Source: Neolewinella marina (GTDB taxonomy: Bacteria > Bacteroidota > Bacteroidia > Chitinophagales > Saprospiraceae). Taken from it: 64,000 nt of DNA. The number at the start of each line of letters is the position of its first letter. The stretch's first letter is position 1. Positions 14,576 to 23,162 of the stretch are shown in pieces. The position numbers were made by a program, and so were the translations under genes. The stretch is from assembly GCF_002631205.1 (NCBI RefSeq), contig NZ_PDLO01000004.1, positions 372,001-436,000 of the forward strand, given 5' to 3'. The notes under the pieces were generated by a model. The model saw only the letters and a list, made by a program, of their open reading frames with translations. It was not told the DNA's origin and made no database searches.

Positions 14576-16050
14576 TACTCCTGGGTAGGCTCCTCCTCGC
14601 CGGTCGGCTGCTGTCCGTTGTCGTGGGCCGCCCGCCGTACGTTAATGGCCCGATCTAGGCCGGCGCCGCCGCGGATCCAAATATCCTGCTGGGGGAAGGG
14701 GATCTCGATGCCTTTCTCACGGAAAGCCTTGTCGATGGCGAAGCGCAGGTCGCTCTTGGTGTCCTCGATGCGCATGAAATCCCGCGACCAGAACAAGATC
14801 TCGAAGTCGAGGGAGGAGCTCCCGAAATTGAGGAAACGGACCACCGGCTTGGGCATGGCCAGCACCCGGGGGTGGTCATCGGCCACCCGGCCCAGCACCT
14901 CCTTGACCAGGGCGGTATCCGAACCGTAGGCCACGCCCACGCCCACGTGGAAACGGGCCTTGCGCTCCACGTGGCTCCAGTTGACCACGTTCTCTCCGAT
15001 GAGCTTGGAGTTCGGGACGAAGATGATGATGTCGTCCCGGGTTTCGATGGTGGCCGTCCGCGCGCCGATCTTGCGCACGGTGCCCACCTGGTGGTCGGAG
15101 ACTTCCACCACGTCGCCCACCATCACGCCGCGCTCGAACAGGATGATGATGCCGCAGATGAGGTCGTTGAAGGTCTGCTGCAACCCGATACCGATGCCGA
15201 CCAAGAGGGCCGCCGCCCCCGTCCACAACACCACCAGATCGAAGCCCGCGGCCTGCAGCACCAGCAGCACGCCCACCACGTAGACGAAGTAGGTGATGAG
15301 GCGGTTGATGGCGTACTGGCTGCCGGAATCCACCTTGGAGCGGCGGTAGTAGGTGCCCAGGATGAGGTTGGTGACGGCCATCAGCAGCAGCCGCAGGAAG
15401 AGGAAGACCGCGACGGCGAACACCACGTTGCCCACGGTGATGGTAGAGGTAACCACCTCCTCGCTGCGCTCCACCTCGGTAAAGGCGTACAGCACGTAGC
15501 GCGCCAGCCCCGTATCCTGCAGCACCACCAGGATGGCCAGGGTATACATGAAGGGGCGCACCGCGCGGAAGCGGTTGGCGGCGGCCTCCTCCTCGGAGAG
15601 CGACTGGGCCGTGGCGTCGTTGGACCGGTGCATGCGGTGGTAGCGCTGCACGAGGAGTTCCTCGATGAGAATGTCCAGTACGTTGGCCACGATGAAGGCC
15701 AGCAGGGCCTTGACCAGCGTACTGATGCGGATGGTCAGGTACACCGGCGGCCCGTCGCTGGTGGAAGCCTGCTGGATGGCCTCGTCGACGAAGGTGATGT
15801 CGATGTTGAGGATCCGCAGGATCACGATCACCAGCAGGCTGAAAAAGGAGAAACGGGTGACGTTGCGCACCCGGCTGCGGTTCTTTTCCGACACTTCCTC
15901 CCGCCCGTAGTACCAGGGCAGCAGGTGGCGCACGATTAGGTAGTTGGTACCCATCAGCAGCACGGTGGCCGCCAGGATCAGCAGCAGTTGGTGGGCCGTG
16001 ACGCTGAACCCGCCCATCTCCAGTAAAAGTATTTCCCGTAGTCTGTCCAT
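14575..16050 (-). CDS. Small-conductance mechanosensitive channel, MscS family
   Basis: 491 residues. The N-terminal half carries about four or five extra membrane helices (LLLILAATVLLMG, FSFFSLLVIVILRIL, ALLAFIVANVLDILI, FMYTLAILVVLQ, VVFAVAVFLFLRLLLM). The MscS core follows: TYFVYVVGVLLVLQAAGFD, then the glycine/alanine-rich pore helix WTGAAALLVGIGIGLQQTFNDLICGIIILFE, and the beta domain with GDVVEVSDHQVGTVRKIGARTATIETRDD and VPNSKLIGENVVNWS. The tail is acidic and disordered. It opens under membrane tension to release osmolytes. The start is 87 nt from the divergent adenine deaminase gene, so they share a promoter region. Confidence 0.95.
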   Translation of the reverse strand: MDRLREILLLEMGGFSVTAHQLLLILAATVLLMGTNYLIVRHLLPWYYGREEVSEKNRSRVRNVTRFSFFSLLVIVILRILNIDITFVDEAIQQASTSDGPPVYLTIRISTLVKALLAFIVANVLDILIEELLVQRYHRMHRSNDATAQSLSEEEAAANRFRAVRPFMYTLAILVVLQDTGLARYVLYAFTEVERSEEVVTSTITVGNVVFAVAVFLFLRLLLMAVTNLILGTYYRRSKVDSGSQYAINRLITYFVYVVGVLLVLQAAGFDLVVLWTGAAALLVGIGIGLQQTFNDLICGIIILFERGVMVGDVVEVSDHQVGTVRKIGARTATIETRDDIIIFVPNSKLIGENVVNWSHVERKARFHVGVGVAYGSDTALVKEVLGRVADDHPRVLAMPKPVVRFLNFGSSSLDFEILFWSRDFMRIEDTKSDLRFAIDKAFREKGIEIPFPQQDIWIRGGAGLDRAINVRRAAHDNGQQPTGEEEPTQE

Positions 16051-16137
16051 GCTCGGTGAAAGTAACCCTTCTTTCCGCCCGCGGTTGCAACCCCCGGCCC
16101 GCCTTTCCGTTCGGGCAAGACAACCTACCCACTAGCA

Positions 16138-17781
16138 ATGCAGGAAATCAAGGGCCGTTACGTCGACCTCGACGCCCGGGAAATTTACGGCGCGGTAATG
16201 ACTATCGGCGACGACGGCCGCATCGCCTCCATCGAGCGGGACCCGCAGCGCGACAAACGCGGGTGGTACATCCTGCCCGGCTTCGTCGACGCCCACGTCC
16301 ACATCGAATCCTCCATGCTGCTGCCGGTGGAGTTCGCCAAACTGGCGGTGGTCCACGGTACGGTGGCCACGGTGAGCGACCCCCACGAGATCGCCAACGT
16401 GATGGGCCTGGCCGGGGTAGAGTACATGATCGAAAACGCCCGACATACGCCCCTGAGCATCAATTTCGGGGCCCCTTCCTGCGTGCCGGCTACGGGGGCG
16501 GAAACCGCGGGTGCCGTGCTCGACGCCAATAGCGTGGCGGGTTTGATTCAGCGGCCCGACATCCGCTACCTGAGCGAGGTGATGAATTATCCCGGTGTCC
16601 TCCAGCAGGACCCCGAGGTGATGGCCAAGATCGCCGCCACCCACGCCGCCGGTAAGGTGGTCGACGGCCACGCGCCGGGTCTCCGCGGCGAGCAGGCCGC
16701 CGCCTACGCCGCCGCGGGCATCACCACCGACCATGAGTGCTTTACCGCCGCCGAGGCCCGCGACAAGCTCGCCGCCGGCATGAAGATCCTCATCCGCGAA
16801 GGCAGCGCCGCCCGCAACTACGCCGCCCTGGAGGAGCTGATCGATGAGTTCCCGGACCGGCTCATGTTCTGCACCGACGACAGCCACCCCGACGCCCTGC
16901 TGGCCGGCCACATCAACCGCCTGGTCATCCGCGCCGTGCGCGGGGGCCACGACCTGTTCAACGTGCTGCGCATCGCCTGCCGCAACCCGGTGGACCATTA
17001 CGGACTCGACATCGGCCGCCTGCGGGTGGGCGACCGGGCCGACTTCATCCAGGTCGACGACCTGCGCCACTTCGGCATCATGGCCACCTGGATCAACGGG
17101 GTGCAGGTAGCCGAGGCCGGCGCCCACCGGCTGCCCGACTTCCGCCCCGAGCCGATCAACAACTTCCACTGTACGCCCAAGCAACCGGCAGACTTCCGCG
17201 CCGCCCCCGGCCCGGCGGGGGGCAAGATCCGCGTGATCGGCGTCACCGACGGCGAACTGGTCACCGAAGCCCTGGAGATGACGCCCGTGGTGGACGCGGA
17301 AGGCCGCCCCGTGGCCGCCCCGGAACGCGACCTGCTCAAGATCGCAGTGGTGAACCGCTACGCCGACGCCCCGCCGGCGGTGGGCTTCGTCCACGGCATG
17401 AAGCTGCAGCGCGGTGCCATCGCCAGCAGCGTGGCCCACGACAGCCACAACATCGTGGTAGTGGGCGTCGACGACGAGAGCATCTGCCGCATGGTCAACG
17501 CCGTGATCGCCGAGAAGGGCGGTATCGCCGCCGGCCGCGATGAGTACCTCGAAGTCCTCCCCCTGCCCGTGGCCGGCATCATGAGCGCGGAGCGCGGCCC
17601 CTATGTCGCGGCCCGCTACGCCGAGATCAGCGGCTTCGTGCGGCGCAAGCTGCGCTGCGGACTCGAGGCGCCGTTCATGACGCTGTCCTTCCTGGCCCTG
17701 CTGGTCATCCCCAGCCTGAAGTTGAGCGACCGCGGGCTGTTTGACGGGGAGCGGTTCCGGGCGGTGGACCTGTGGGTGTAG
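16138..17781 (+). CDS. ade: Adenine deaminase
   Basis: 547 residues, the usual length. It converts adenine to hypoxanthine and ammonia in purine salvage. The amidohydrolase metal motif GFVDAHVHIESSM (about 43-55), SDPHEIANVMG, HAPGL, the DDSHPD metal Asp region, and the C-terminal adenine deaminase domain (SSVAHDSHNIVVVG, GGIAAG) are all present. It is a member of the Ade family, distinct from the adenosine-deaminase type. No signal peptide; cytosolic. It is divergent from the mscS-like gene. A small unknown gene follows 88 nt later on the same strand. Confidence 0.97.
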   Translation: MQEIKGRYVDLDAREIYGAVMTIGDDGRIASIERDPQRDKRGWYILPGFVDAHVHIESSMLLPVEFAKLAVVHGTVATVSDPHEIANVMGLAGVEYMIENARHTPLSINFGAPSCVPATGAETAGAVLDANSVAGLIQRPDIRYLSEVMNYPGVLQQDPEVMAKIAATHAAGKVVDGHAPGLRGEQAAAYAAAGITTDHECFTAAEARDKLAAGMKILIREGSAARNYAALEELIDEFPDRLMFCTDDSHPDALLAGHINRLVIRAVRGGHDLFNVLRIACRNPVDHYGLDIGRLRVGDRADFIQVDDLRHFGIMATWINGVQVAEAGAHRLPDFRPEPINNFHCTPKQPADFRAAPGPAGGKIRVIGVTDGELVTEALEMTPVVDAEGRPVAAPERDLLKIAVVNRYADAPPAVGFVHGMKLQRGAIASSVAHDSHNIVVVGVDDESICRMVNAVIAEKGGIAAGRDEYLEVLPLPVAGIMSAERGPYVAARYAEISGFVRRKLRCGLEAPFMTLSFLALLVIPSLKLSDRGLFDGERFRAVDLWV

Positions 17782-17869
17782 GAGCTTGCCGGTTGGCGGA
17801 ATTTTGCGCCCCGGCAAACCGCGGCGGAGCTTTCTGCCGTAGGTGAGGTACTCACCTTAATCACCTGCC

Positions 17870-18127
17870 ATGACCCACCCCCTGCCCCACTTCGCTCCGG
17901 CGGAAAACGAAGGATTCGACCCCGAGCGCGATCTCCGGGAATCGGTCTCGACCCGGGTGCACGCGCTCTGGCAGACGAAGCGGCAGCTGCGCGCCGTCAT
18001 GGAGCGCAGAAAACTGCCGAACACCTACGAGACGTGGCGACGGATCAAACTGGTCTATGACCCTGCGGCAAAGCGGCAGCAGTATATCCTGGATTACGGT
18101 ACGGCGAAGGAACTCTTGCTGCTTTAA
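17870..18127 (+). CDS. Small hypothetical protein
   Basis: 85 residues, basic in the middle (RVHALWQTKRQLRAVMERRKLPNTYETWRRIKL), with no membrane segment or signal peptide. Composition and codon use look like real coding sequence, and the helical Arg/Trp-rich centre could bind nucleic acid or membrane, but no family was recognised. It may be cotranscribed with ade. Its stop overlaps the stop of the convergent DinB-like gene by 4 nt. Confidence 0.6.
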   Translation: MTHPLPHFAPAENEGFDPERDLRESVSTRVHALWQTKRQLRAVMERRKLPNTYETWRRIKLVYDPAAKRQQYILDYGTAKELLLL

Positions 18128-18642
18128 AACAGCTTCATACCGGGAGGGGTAACGCCGGCCAGCCGCAGGTAGACGGAGACCTGCCCGCGGTGGTGGGTCT
18201 GGTGCTCGAAGGCCTTGTCGAGGGCGGTAGCTCGGTCCATATCGAACTGGCCGAAGAGCTGGACATCCTCGCCCATGCGCTGGGCGTCGAGGTTGCGGAT
18301 GCCGTTGATCACGTAGTCGTAGCTATCCGACACCTTCTGGGTCAGGCTTTCTTTCGTGATGTCCTCATCCATGCCGGAATCCTCCGGTTTGGAGGGCATT
18401 TCCTGGGCGGTTCCGGGCGCCCCGAAGCCGTAGTTGGCCTCGGCGATGTGGGTCATCAGTTCGGCAAAGGAGCGGATCTCGGGGGTGGGCCGGAGGTCCA
18501 GCTGGTCCGCCGGCATGGCCTCCAGGTATTCCAGGGTGAAGGCCTTGGCGCGCTCCCAGTCGGCGACGAGGGCGTCCGCGGAGTGCTGGGCCCCGAGGGG
18601 GGCGAAGGCGAAGAGCAGGAGGAGAAGGGTAAGGTTTTTCAT
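18124..18642 (-). CDS. Exported DinB-like protein
   Basis: 172 residues from ATG 18642, which gives the signal peptide MKNLTLLLLLFAFAPLGAQ (a further ATG at 18666 only adds eight polar residues). The mature part is a DinB/YfiT four-helix bundle: LVADWERAKAFTLEYLEAMPADQL, FAELMTHIAEANYG with the first metal His, and HQTHHRGQVSVYLRLAGV with the closing His pair. These are the three His positions used by metal-binding DinB-like proteins, some of which are thiol S-transferases. Export to the periplasm is a Bacteroidota habit. Substrate unknown. Confidence 0.88.
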   Translation of the reverse strand: MKNLTLLLLLFAFAPLGAQHSADALVADWERAKAFTLEYLEAMPADQLDLRPTPEIRSFAELMTHIAEANYGFGAPGTAQEMPSKPEDSGMDEDITKESLTQKVSDSYDYVINGIRNLDAQRMGEDVQLFGQFDMDRATALDKAFEHQTHHRGQVSVYLRLAGVTPPGMKLF

Positions 18643-18703
18643 GGTCCGGTAGTGTTGTATGGTCAAACACTAAAATAGTCCCTTTCGCACGGACCCGCCG
18701 GAA

Positions 18704-18736
18704 AACAAAAAAGCCCGATCACTAGCTGATCGGACT
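18704..18736 (-). terminator. Intrinsic terminator of the tRNA-Val gene
   Basis: On the minus strand AGTCCGATCA and TGATCGGGCT form a 10-bp stem (one G-T pair) with a 5-nt loop, followed by TTTTTTG. It lies 17 nt beyond the tRNA 3' end. Confidence 0.88.
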
Positions 18737-18752
18737 TTACGGAAAAACGATG

Positions 18753-18827
18753 TGGTCGCTGAGAGACTCGAACTCCCGACCCCCTCGGTGTAAACGAGGT
18801 GCTCTGAACCAACTGAGCTAAGCGACC
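18753..18827 (-). tRNA. tRNA-Val (anticodon UAC)
   Basis: 75 nt folding into a full cloverleaf. Acceptor GGTCGCT/AGCGACC with discriminator A; D arm GCTC...GAGC; anticodon stem CCTCG/CGAGG with loop TTTACAC, anticodon TAC; T arm GGGAG-TTCGAGT-CTCTC. The CCA end is not encoded (the genomic sequence continues CA). A strong terminator follows, so it is a single-gene unit. Confidence 0.97.
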
Positions 18828-18930
18828 CGGTGTGCAGCGATTCCATCCACCATCGTAGGTGTGACCGCTAAGGGAGCGCAAATATACAGTTGCCGTTTTG
18901 AATCCTGCAAGGGCCGGGGGAAAGTTTTCC

Positions 18931-18938
18931 TAATTTCG
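18931..18938 (+). promoter_or_regulatory. Possible -7 element of the TonB receptor gene
   Basis: TAATTTCG fits TAnnTTTG with one mismatch and lies 21 nt before ATG 18960. No -33 box at the normal distance is evident. Confidence 0.35.
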
Positions 18939-18959
18939 GCCGCCCATAAGTTTTCCGGT

Positions 18960-21047
18960 ATGCGTTTCTGCTTGTTTGTCCCCTCTTCCATCCTACGGCG
19001 ATCATTGGCCGGCCTGTTCCTGCTGTTGGCCACCGCCCTGGCGGGGCAGGACACCCTGGCCTTCGGCGTCATCGACCTGCCCGGGGCCGAGGTGAGGGCC
19101 AGCTACCGGAGCGTAAGCCCCCTGGCCCAGGTCTTCACCATTGAGGAGGTACGCAAGCTGCCGGCCACCTTCTACGACCCGGCCCGCCTCATCGCCCTGC
19201 TGCCGGGGGTAGTACAGACCAACGACCAGGCCAATCACCTCAGCGTGCGCGGCAACACCCCCAACGCCAACCTGTGGCGGCTGAACGGACTGGCCATCGC
19301 CAACCCCAACCACACCAGCAATGCGGGCACCTTCTACGACTACCCCACCCTCAGCGGCGGCGGCGTGAACGCCCTGAGCGCCCAGGTACTCGACCACTCG
19401 GCCTTCCTCGCGGGGGGGCTACCCGCCCGCTACGGACAGGCCACCGGGGGCACCCTGGACCTGCGCCTCCGCCCCGGCAACCCCGAGCGGCGGCAGCACC
19501 AACTGCAGGGCAGCTTCATCGGTTTCGACGCGGCCACCGAGGGGCCGGTCGGGCAATCGGGCTTCACCTACCTGGTGAATGGTCGCTACAGTTTTACCGG
19601 CCTACTGGCCGACGCCGGGGTGGACTTCGGCGGGGAGACCATCCGCTTCGCCGACCTGAACGCCCACCTCCACCGGCGCACGGACCGCGGGGAGGTAAGC
19701 CTGTTCGCCGTTGCCGGCCGCAGCACCAATCTTTTCAATCCCGATCCGGAGGAAGAACTCACCGAGCAGAAGGAGCTCTTTGATATCGACTACGCCAACG
19801 ACCTCCTCATCGTCGGGGGATCCTTCGACCAGCAGTACGCCTTCGGCAAGCTTACGGTGGGCTCGGCCTACTCGGTGACCGACGCCGATCGCAGCCAGGC
19901 CTTCACGGAGGCTGGGCCCCTGGTCCAGGAAAGCGCCGCCCGCCTGCAGCGCCACAGCACCCGCGCCGAACTGGAGCGCGTGGTCTCCCCCGCCGCCAGC
20001 CTGTCGGTCGGCGTGGAAGCGGTGAACGACTACTACACCCTCGAGCAGTTCGTGGAGGGCGCCACCCCCTCCCGGACCACCGACCACCCCCAGGTGCGCA
20101 GCTTCGCTCCCTACCTGTCCGTCCACTGGGTAGCCGGGGAGAGTGAGTTGGACGTGGCAGCCCGCCCGGTCTGGTACTACGACGCGGCCCTGGTCGACGA
20201 CTGGGTTTTCGAGCCCCGCCTCCGCTACCAACACCGGTGGAGCGAACAGCGCATCGTAGCCGTAGCCGAGCGACTGAGCCGCACGCCCTACGCCGGCCTG
20301 ATCCTGAAAGGCGAGGACCTGGAAGCCTTCGTGCCCGTTACCAATCAGGCGGGCCTTTCCTACGGCCGCACCCTGGGCAAGCTGAACGCCCTGGTGACCG
20401 CCTACCTGCAGCATACCGGCCGGGAGTACGCCGCCGAGGCCGACGGCTTCCTGCTCAGCGCCAACAATTTCCTGGAGTTCGACCCCGCCTTTGCCTTCAC
20501 CGAGACCACCGCCACCCGCCGCTACGGGGTGGAACTGGAGGCCGGCGGCGCGCAGGTGCCGGGATGGTTCTACCGCGGCAGCCTCTCCCTGTTCCGCGCC
20601 GAGACGGAGCAGCGCGACGGGAGCTGGGCCAAAGACCGCTACAGCAGCGACTACGTAGCCAAACTGACCCTCGGCCGGGAATGGGCGGGACGGGACCGCC
20701 GCAACCGCCCGCGCACCTACGGCCTCAACCTGGCCCTGATCACCCACGGCGGCGAACGCACGGGCCGCATCGTGGCCCCCGGCACCGGGGTGTCGCCCTA
20801 CTTCACGCCCCCCGATTACCGCGACGGATTCATCAACACCAATGGCACCTACTTCCGCCCCGATCTGCGCCTCTACCGTACCCGCGAACGCACCCGTACC
20901 ACCACCACCCTCTCCCTCGACCTGCAAAACGTGGCCGGAATAACCAACACCGCCGCCCGGTATTACGATTCATACCTGAACGAAGGTGCCGAACGCACCG
21001 CCCTGGGACTGATCCCGGTGCTCGGCTACCGGATTTGGTGGCGGTAA
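18960..21047 (+). CDS. TonB-dependent outer-membrane receptor
   Basis: 695 residues from ATG 18960, giving the signal peptide RRSLAGLFLLLATALAGQ; the frame is open further upstream but that part runs into the tRNA flank. The plug domain is clear (VFTIEEVRKLPATFYDPARLIALLPGV, HLSVRGNTPNANLWRLNGL, GGLPARYGQATGGTLDL), followed by a beta-barrel ending in aromatic LGYRIWWR. It lacks the SusC-type carboxypeptidase-like N-terminal extension and has no SusD partner, so it is a stand-alone importer. The ligand is unknown; the absence of nearby siderophore or cobalamin genes gives no hint. Confidence 0.92.
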   Translation: MRFCLFVPSSILRRSLAGLFLLLATALAGQDTLAFGVIDLPGAEVRASYRSVSPLAQVFTIEEVRKLPATFYDPARLIALLPGVVQTNDQANHLSVRGNTPNANLWRLNGLAIANPNHTSNAGTFYDYPTLSGGGVNALSAQVLDHSAFLAGGLPARYGQATGGTLDLRLRPGNPERRQHQLQGSFIGFDAATEGPVGQSGFTYLVNGRYSFTGLLADAGVDFGGETIRFADLNAHLHRRTDRGEVSLFAVAGRSTNLFNPDPEEELTEQKELFDIDYANDLLIVGGSFDQQYAFGKLTVGSAYSVTDADRSQAFTEAGPLVQESAARLQRHSTRAELERVVSPAASLSVGVEAVNDYYTLEQFVEGATPSRTTDHPQVRSFAPYLSVHWVAGESELDVAARPVWYYDAALVDDWVFEPRLRYQHRWSEQRIVAVAERLSRTPYAGLILKGEDLEAFVPVTNQAGLSYGRTLGKLNALVTAYLQHTGREYAAEADGFLLSANNFLEFDPAFAFTETTATRRYGVELEAGGAQVPGWFYRGSLSLFRAETEQRDGSWAKDRYSSDYVAKLTLGREWAGRDRRNRPRTYGLNLALITHGGERTGRIVAPGTGVSPYFTPPDYRDGFINTNGTYFRPDLRLYRTRERTRTTTTLSLDLQNVAGITNTAARYYDSYLNEGAERTALGLIPVLGYRIWWR

Positions 21048-21059
21048 CGCCCTTGCCCC

Positions 21060-21078
21060 GGCACCCGCGGCCGCGCCC
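21060..21078. repeat. Dispersed GC-rich word GGCACCCGCGGCCGCGCCC
   Basis: A 19-mer in the gap after the TonB receptor, identical to 27724-27742 inside the FG-GAP protein gene and one base from 14557-14575. Confidence 0.55.
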
Positions 21079-21111
21079 CTGCATTCACTGACCATTTAAA
21101 ATTACCAATCG

Positions 21112-21597
21112 ATGAAGTTTCTATACCTGTTCAGCTTTCTCCTCCTCCTGACGTCCTGCGGCAACGCCGAAAGCGAAGCCGCCGACAACGCCGAGGAACG
21201 CGCCCTGGCCGCCGCCCAGGAAGCCGCCTACAGCTCCATGATGGACGGCCACGACCGCGTGATGGAAATGATGGGCCAGATCACCCAGGCCCAGCGCACC
21301 ATCACCGAGCAGCTGACCACCGGCGGTCACGGCGACGACTACCGCGAACTCCTGCTTGCCGCCAACGAGCAGCTGGAAGACGCCGACGACGCCATGATGG
21401 ACTGGATGAATGGCCACCGCCCGCTCGACGAACTGCGCAGCAACCTGAAGGAAGACGAGATCATGAACTTCATCCGCGAGCGCACCCGGGGCATCGCCGA
21501 GGTGGAAGCCGACATCAAGACCAGCCTCGCCAACGCCGAGCAGATCCTCTCCAACGAGGACCACGAGCACGGGGAAGGCATGGACCACAACCACTAG
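21112..21597 (+). CDS. Small helical lipoprotein with His-rich tail
   Basis: 161 residues. The lipobox LLLLTSC places the acylated Cys at 16. The mature part is strongly helical and acidic, rich in Met, Glu and Gln (MMDGHDRVMEMMGQITQAQRTI), and the C-terminus is His/Glu rich (EDHEHGEGMDHNH). The tail and the Met clusters could bind metal such as copper, zinc or nickel, but this is inference from composition. It resembles the helical viral A-type inclusion-like lipoproteins often annotated in Bacteroidota. It precedes the SDR gene by 7 nt, so they are probably cotranscribed. Confidence 0.8.
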   Translation: MKFLYLFSFLLLLTSCGNAESEAADNAEERALAAAQEAAYSSMMDGHDRVMEMMGQITQAQRTITEQLTTGGHGDDYRELLLAANEQLEDADDAMMDWMNGHRPLDELRSNLKEDEIMNFIRERTRGIAEVEADIKTSLANAEQILSNEDHEHGEGMDHNH

Positions 21598-21604
21598 GTC
21601 GTCC

Positions 21605-22381
21605 GTGAAGAACCAGCGCATCCGCCCCCGCTTCGACCTCTCCGGGCGCGTGGCCATCGTCACCGGCTCCTCCAAGGGCATCGGTGAAGCCATGGCCCGC
21701 GGCCTGGCGGAGTTCGGCGCGAAAGTGATCGTGAGCTCCCGCAGCCAGGAATCCGTGGAGGCCGTGGCCGAAGCGTACCGTGCGGACGGGCTCGAGGCCA
21801 CGGCCATCGCCTGCCACGTGGGCGACCCCGACGACCGCCAACGCCTGGTGGAGCGCACCCTGGCCACCTACGGCCGCCTCGACATCCTGATCAACAACGC
21901 GGCCACCAATCCCTACTTCGGCCCCGTGGAAGGACTCTCCACCGCCGCCTACCAGAAGACGCTGGACGTGAACCTGACCGCCGCCCTGGAACTGAGCAAC
22001 CTGGCCCTGCCCCACCTGCGGGCCGCGGGCCACGGCTCGGTGATCCACATCAGTTCGGTGGAGGGGCTGCACGCCAACCCGAACTTCGCGGCCTACAACA
22101 TTTCCAAGGCGGGCCTCATCATGCTCGGCAAGAGCCAGGCCCGGGAGTGGGCCGCCGACAACGTGAGAGTAAACGTGATCTGCCCCGGACTCGTCAAGAC
22201 CAAGCTCAGCCGCGCCCTCTGGGAAAACGAACCCCTGGCGGAGCAGATGCGGCAGACCATCCCCCTGAACCGCATGGCCACCCCCGACGAAATCGCCGGA
22301 CTGGCCGTCTGGCTGGCCAGCGATGCGGCCAGCTACGTGACGGGGGGCACCTTCGTGGCCGACGGGGGAATGCTGGGCTAA
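21605..22381 (+). CDS. Short-chain dehydrogenase/reductase (SDR)
   Basis: 258 residues from GTG 21605. The classical SDR layout is intact: TGSSKGIG cofactor motif, NNAAT, catalytic Ser in HISSVEG and Tyr-x3-Lys in YNISKAG, PGLVKT, and the C-terminal [13 protein letters not shown]. This fits NAD(P)-dependent oxidoreductases of the FabG/gluconate 5-dehydrogenase type; the substrate cannot be assigned. An Arg in VIVSSRSQE after strand beta-2 would suit NADP(H). Its last codons overlap the stop of convergent lptB by 4 nt. Confidence 0.93.
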   Translation: MKNQRIRPRFDLSGRVAIVTGSSKGIGEAMARGLAEFGAKVIVSSRSQESVEAVAEAYRADGLEATAIACHVGDPDDRQRLVERTLATYGRLDILINNAATNPYFGPVEGLSTAAYQKTLDVNLTAALELSNLALPHLRAAGHGSVIHISSVEGLHANPNFAAYNISKAGLIMLGKSQAREWAADNVRVNVICPGLVKTKLSRALWENEPLAEQMRQTIPLNRMATPDEIAGLAVWLASDAASYVTGGTFVADGGMLG

Positions 22382-23118
22382 AGGTCCAGCACCTTGCGGC
22401 GCAGCACGAAATTCTTGCCGAGGTACACCTTGCGGACCATCTCGTCGGCGGCCAGCTCCTCGGCGGTACCGGCCTTGAGGATATCGCCCTCGAACATGAG
22501 GTAGGCGCGGTCGGTGATGCTGAGGGTTTCCTGGACGTTGTGGTCGGTGATGAGGATGCCGATGTTCTTGGTCTTCAGCTTGGCCACGATGTACTGGATG
22601 TCCTCCACCGCGATGGGGTCGATGCCGGCGAAGGGCTCGTCGAGCAGGATGAAACTCGGGTCGGTGGCCAGGGCGCGGGCGATCTCGGTGCGCCGCCGCT
22701 CGCCGCCGCTGAGGGTATCGCCGTTGCTGCGGCGCACCTTGTGGAGGCTGAACTCGTCCAGCAGGCTCTCCAGTTTCTCGGCCCGCTCGTGCTTGTTGAG
22801 GTTGGTCATTTCCAGGACGGCGGAGATGTTGTCCTCCACGCTCAGCTTGCGGAACACCGAGGGCTCCTGGGGCAGGTAGCCGATGCCCCGCTGGGCGCGC
22901 TTGTACATCGGCAGGTCGGTAATGTCGTCGTCGTCCAGGTACACCCTGCCTTCGTTGGGCTTGATGAACCCCACGGTCATGTAGAAGGTGGTGGTCTTGC
23001 CGGCGCCGTTCGGCCCCAGCAAGCCGACGATGTCGCCGCGGTCGACGTGAATGCTCACGCCCTTGACCACGGTGCGGCTGCCGTACTTCTTGACCAGGTT
23101 TTCGCTCTTTAGTCTCAT
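22378..23118 (-). CDS. lptB: LPS export ABC transporter ATP-binding protein LptB
   Basis: 246 residues. Walker [10 protein letters not shown] (35-43), Q-loop LPQEPSVF, signature LSGGERRR, Walker [13 protein letters not shown] and switch His in ITDHNV are all present. [17 protein letters not shown] and [13 protein letters not shown] are hallmark LptB sequences. With LptFG it powers extraction of lipopolysaccharide from the inner membrane. The other lpt genes are not adjacent. The start is 44 nt from the stop of the protease gene upstream on the same strand. Confidence 0.96.
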   Translation of the reverse strand: MRLKSENLVKKYGSRTVVKGVSIHVDRGDIVGLLGPNGAGKTTTFYMTVGFIKPNEGRVYLDDDDITDLPMYKRAQRGIGYLPQEPSVFRKLSVEDNISAVLEMTNLNKHERAEKLESLLDEFSLHKVRRSNGDTLSGGERRRTEIARALATDPSFILLDEPFAGIDPIAVEDIQYIVAKLKTKNIGILITDHNVQETLSITDRAYLMFEGDILKAGTAEELAADEMVRKVYLGKNFVLRRKVLDL

Positions 23119-23162
23119 GCTTGTTGGCTAGGAAGGGGGGAAGGTAAGGGTAAGGGGCCGGC

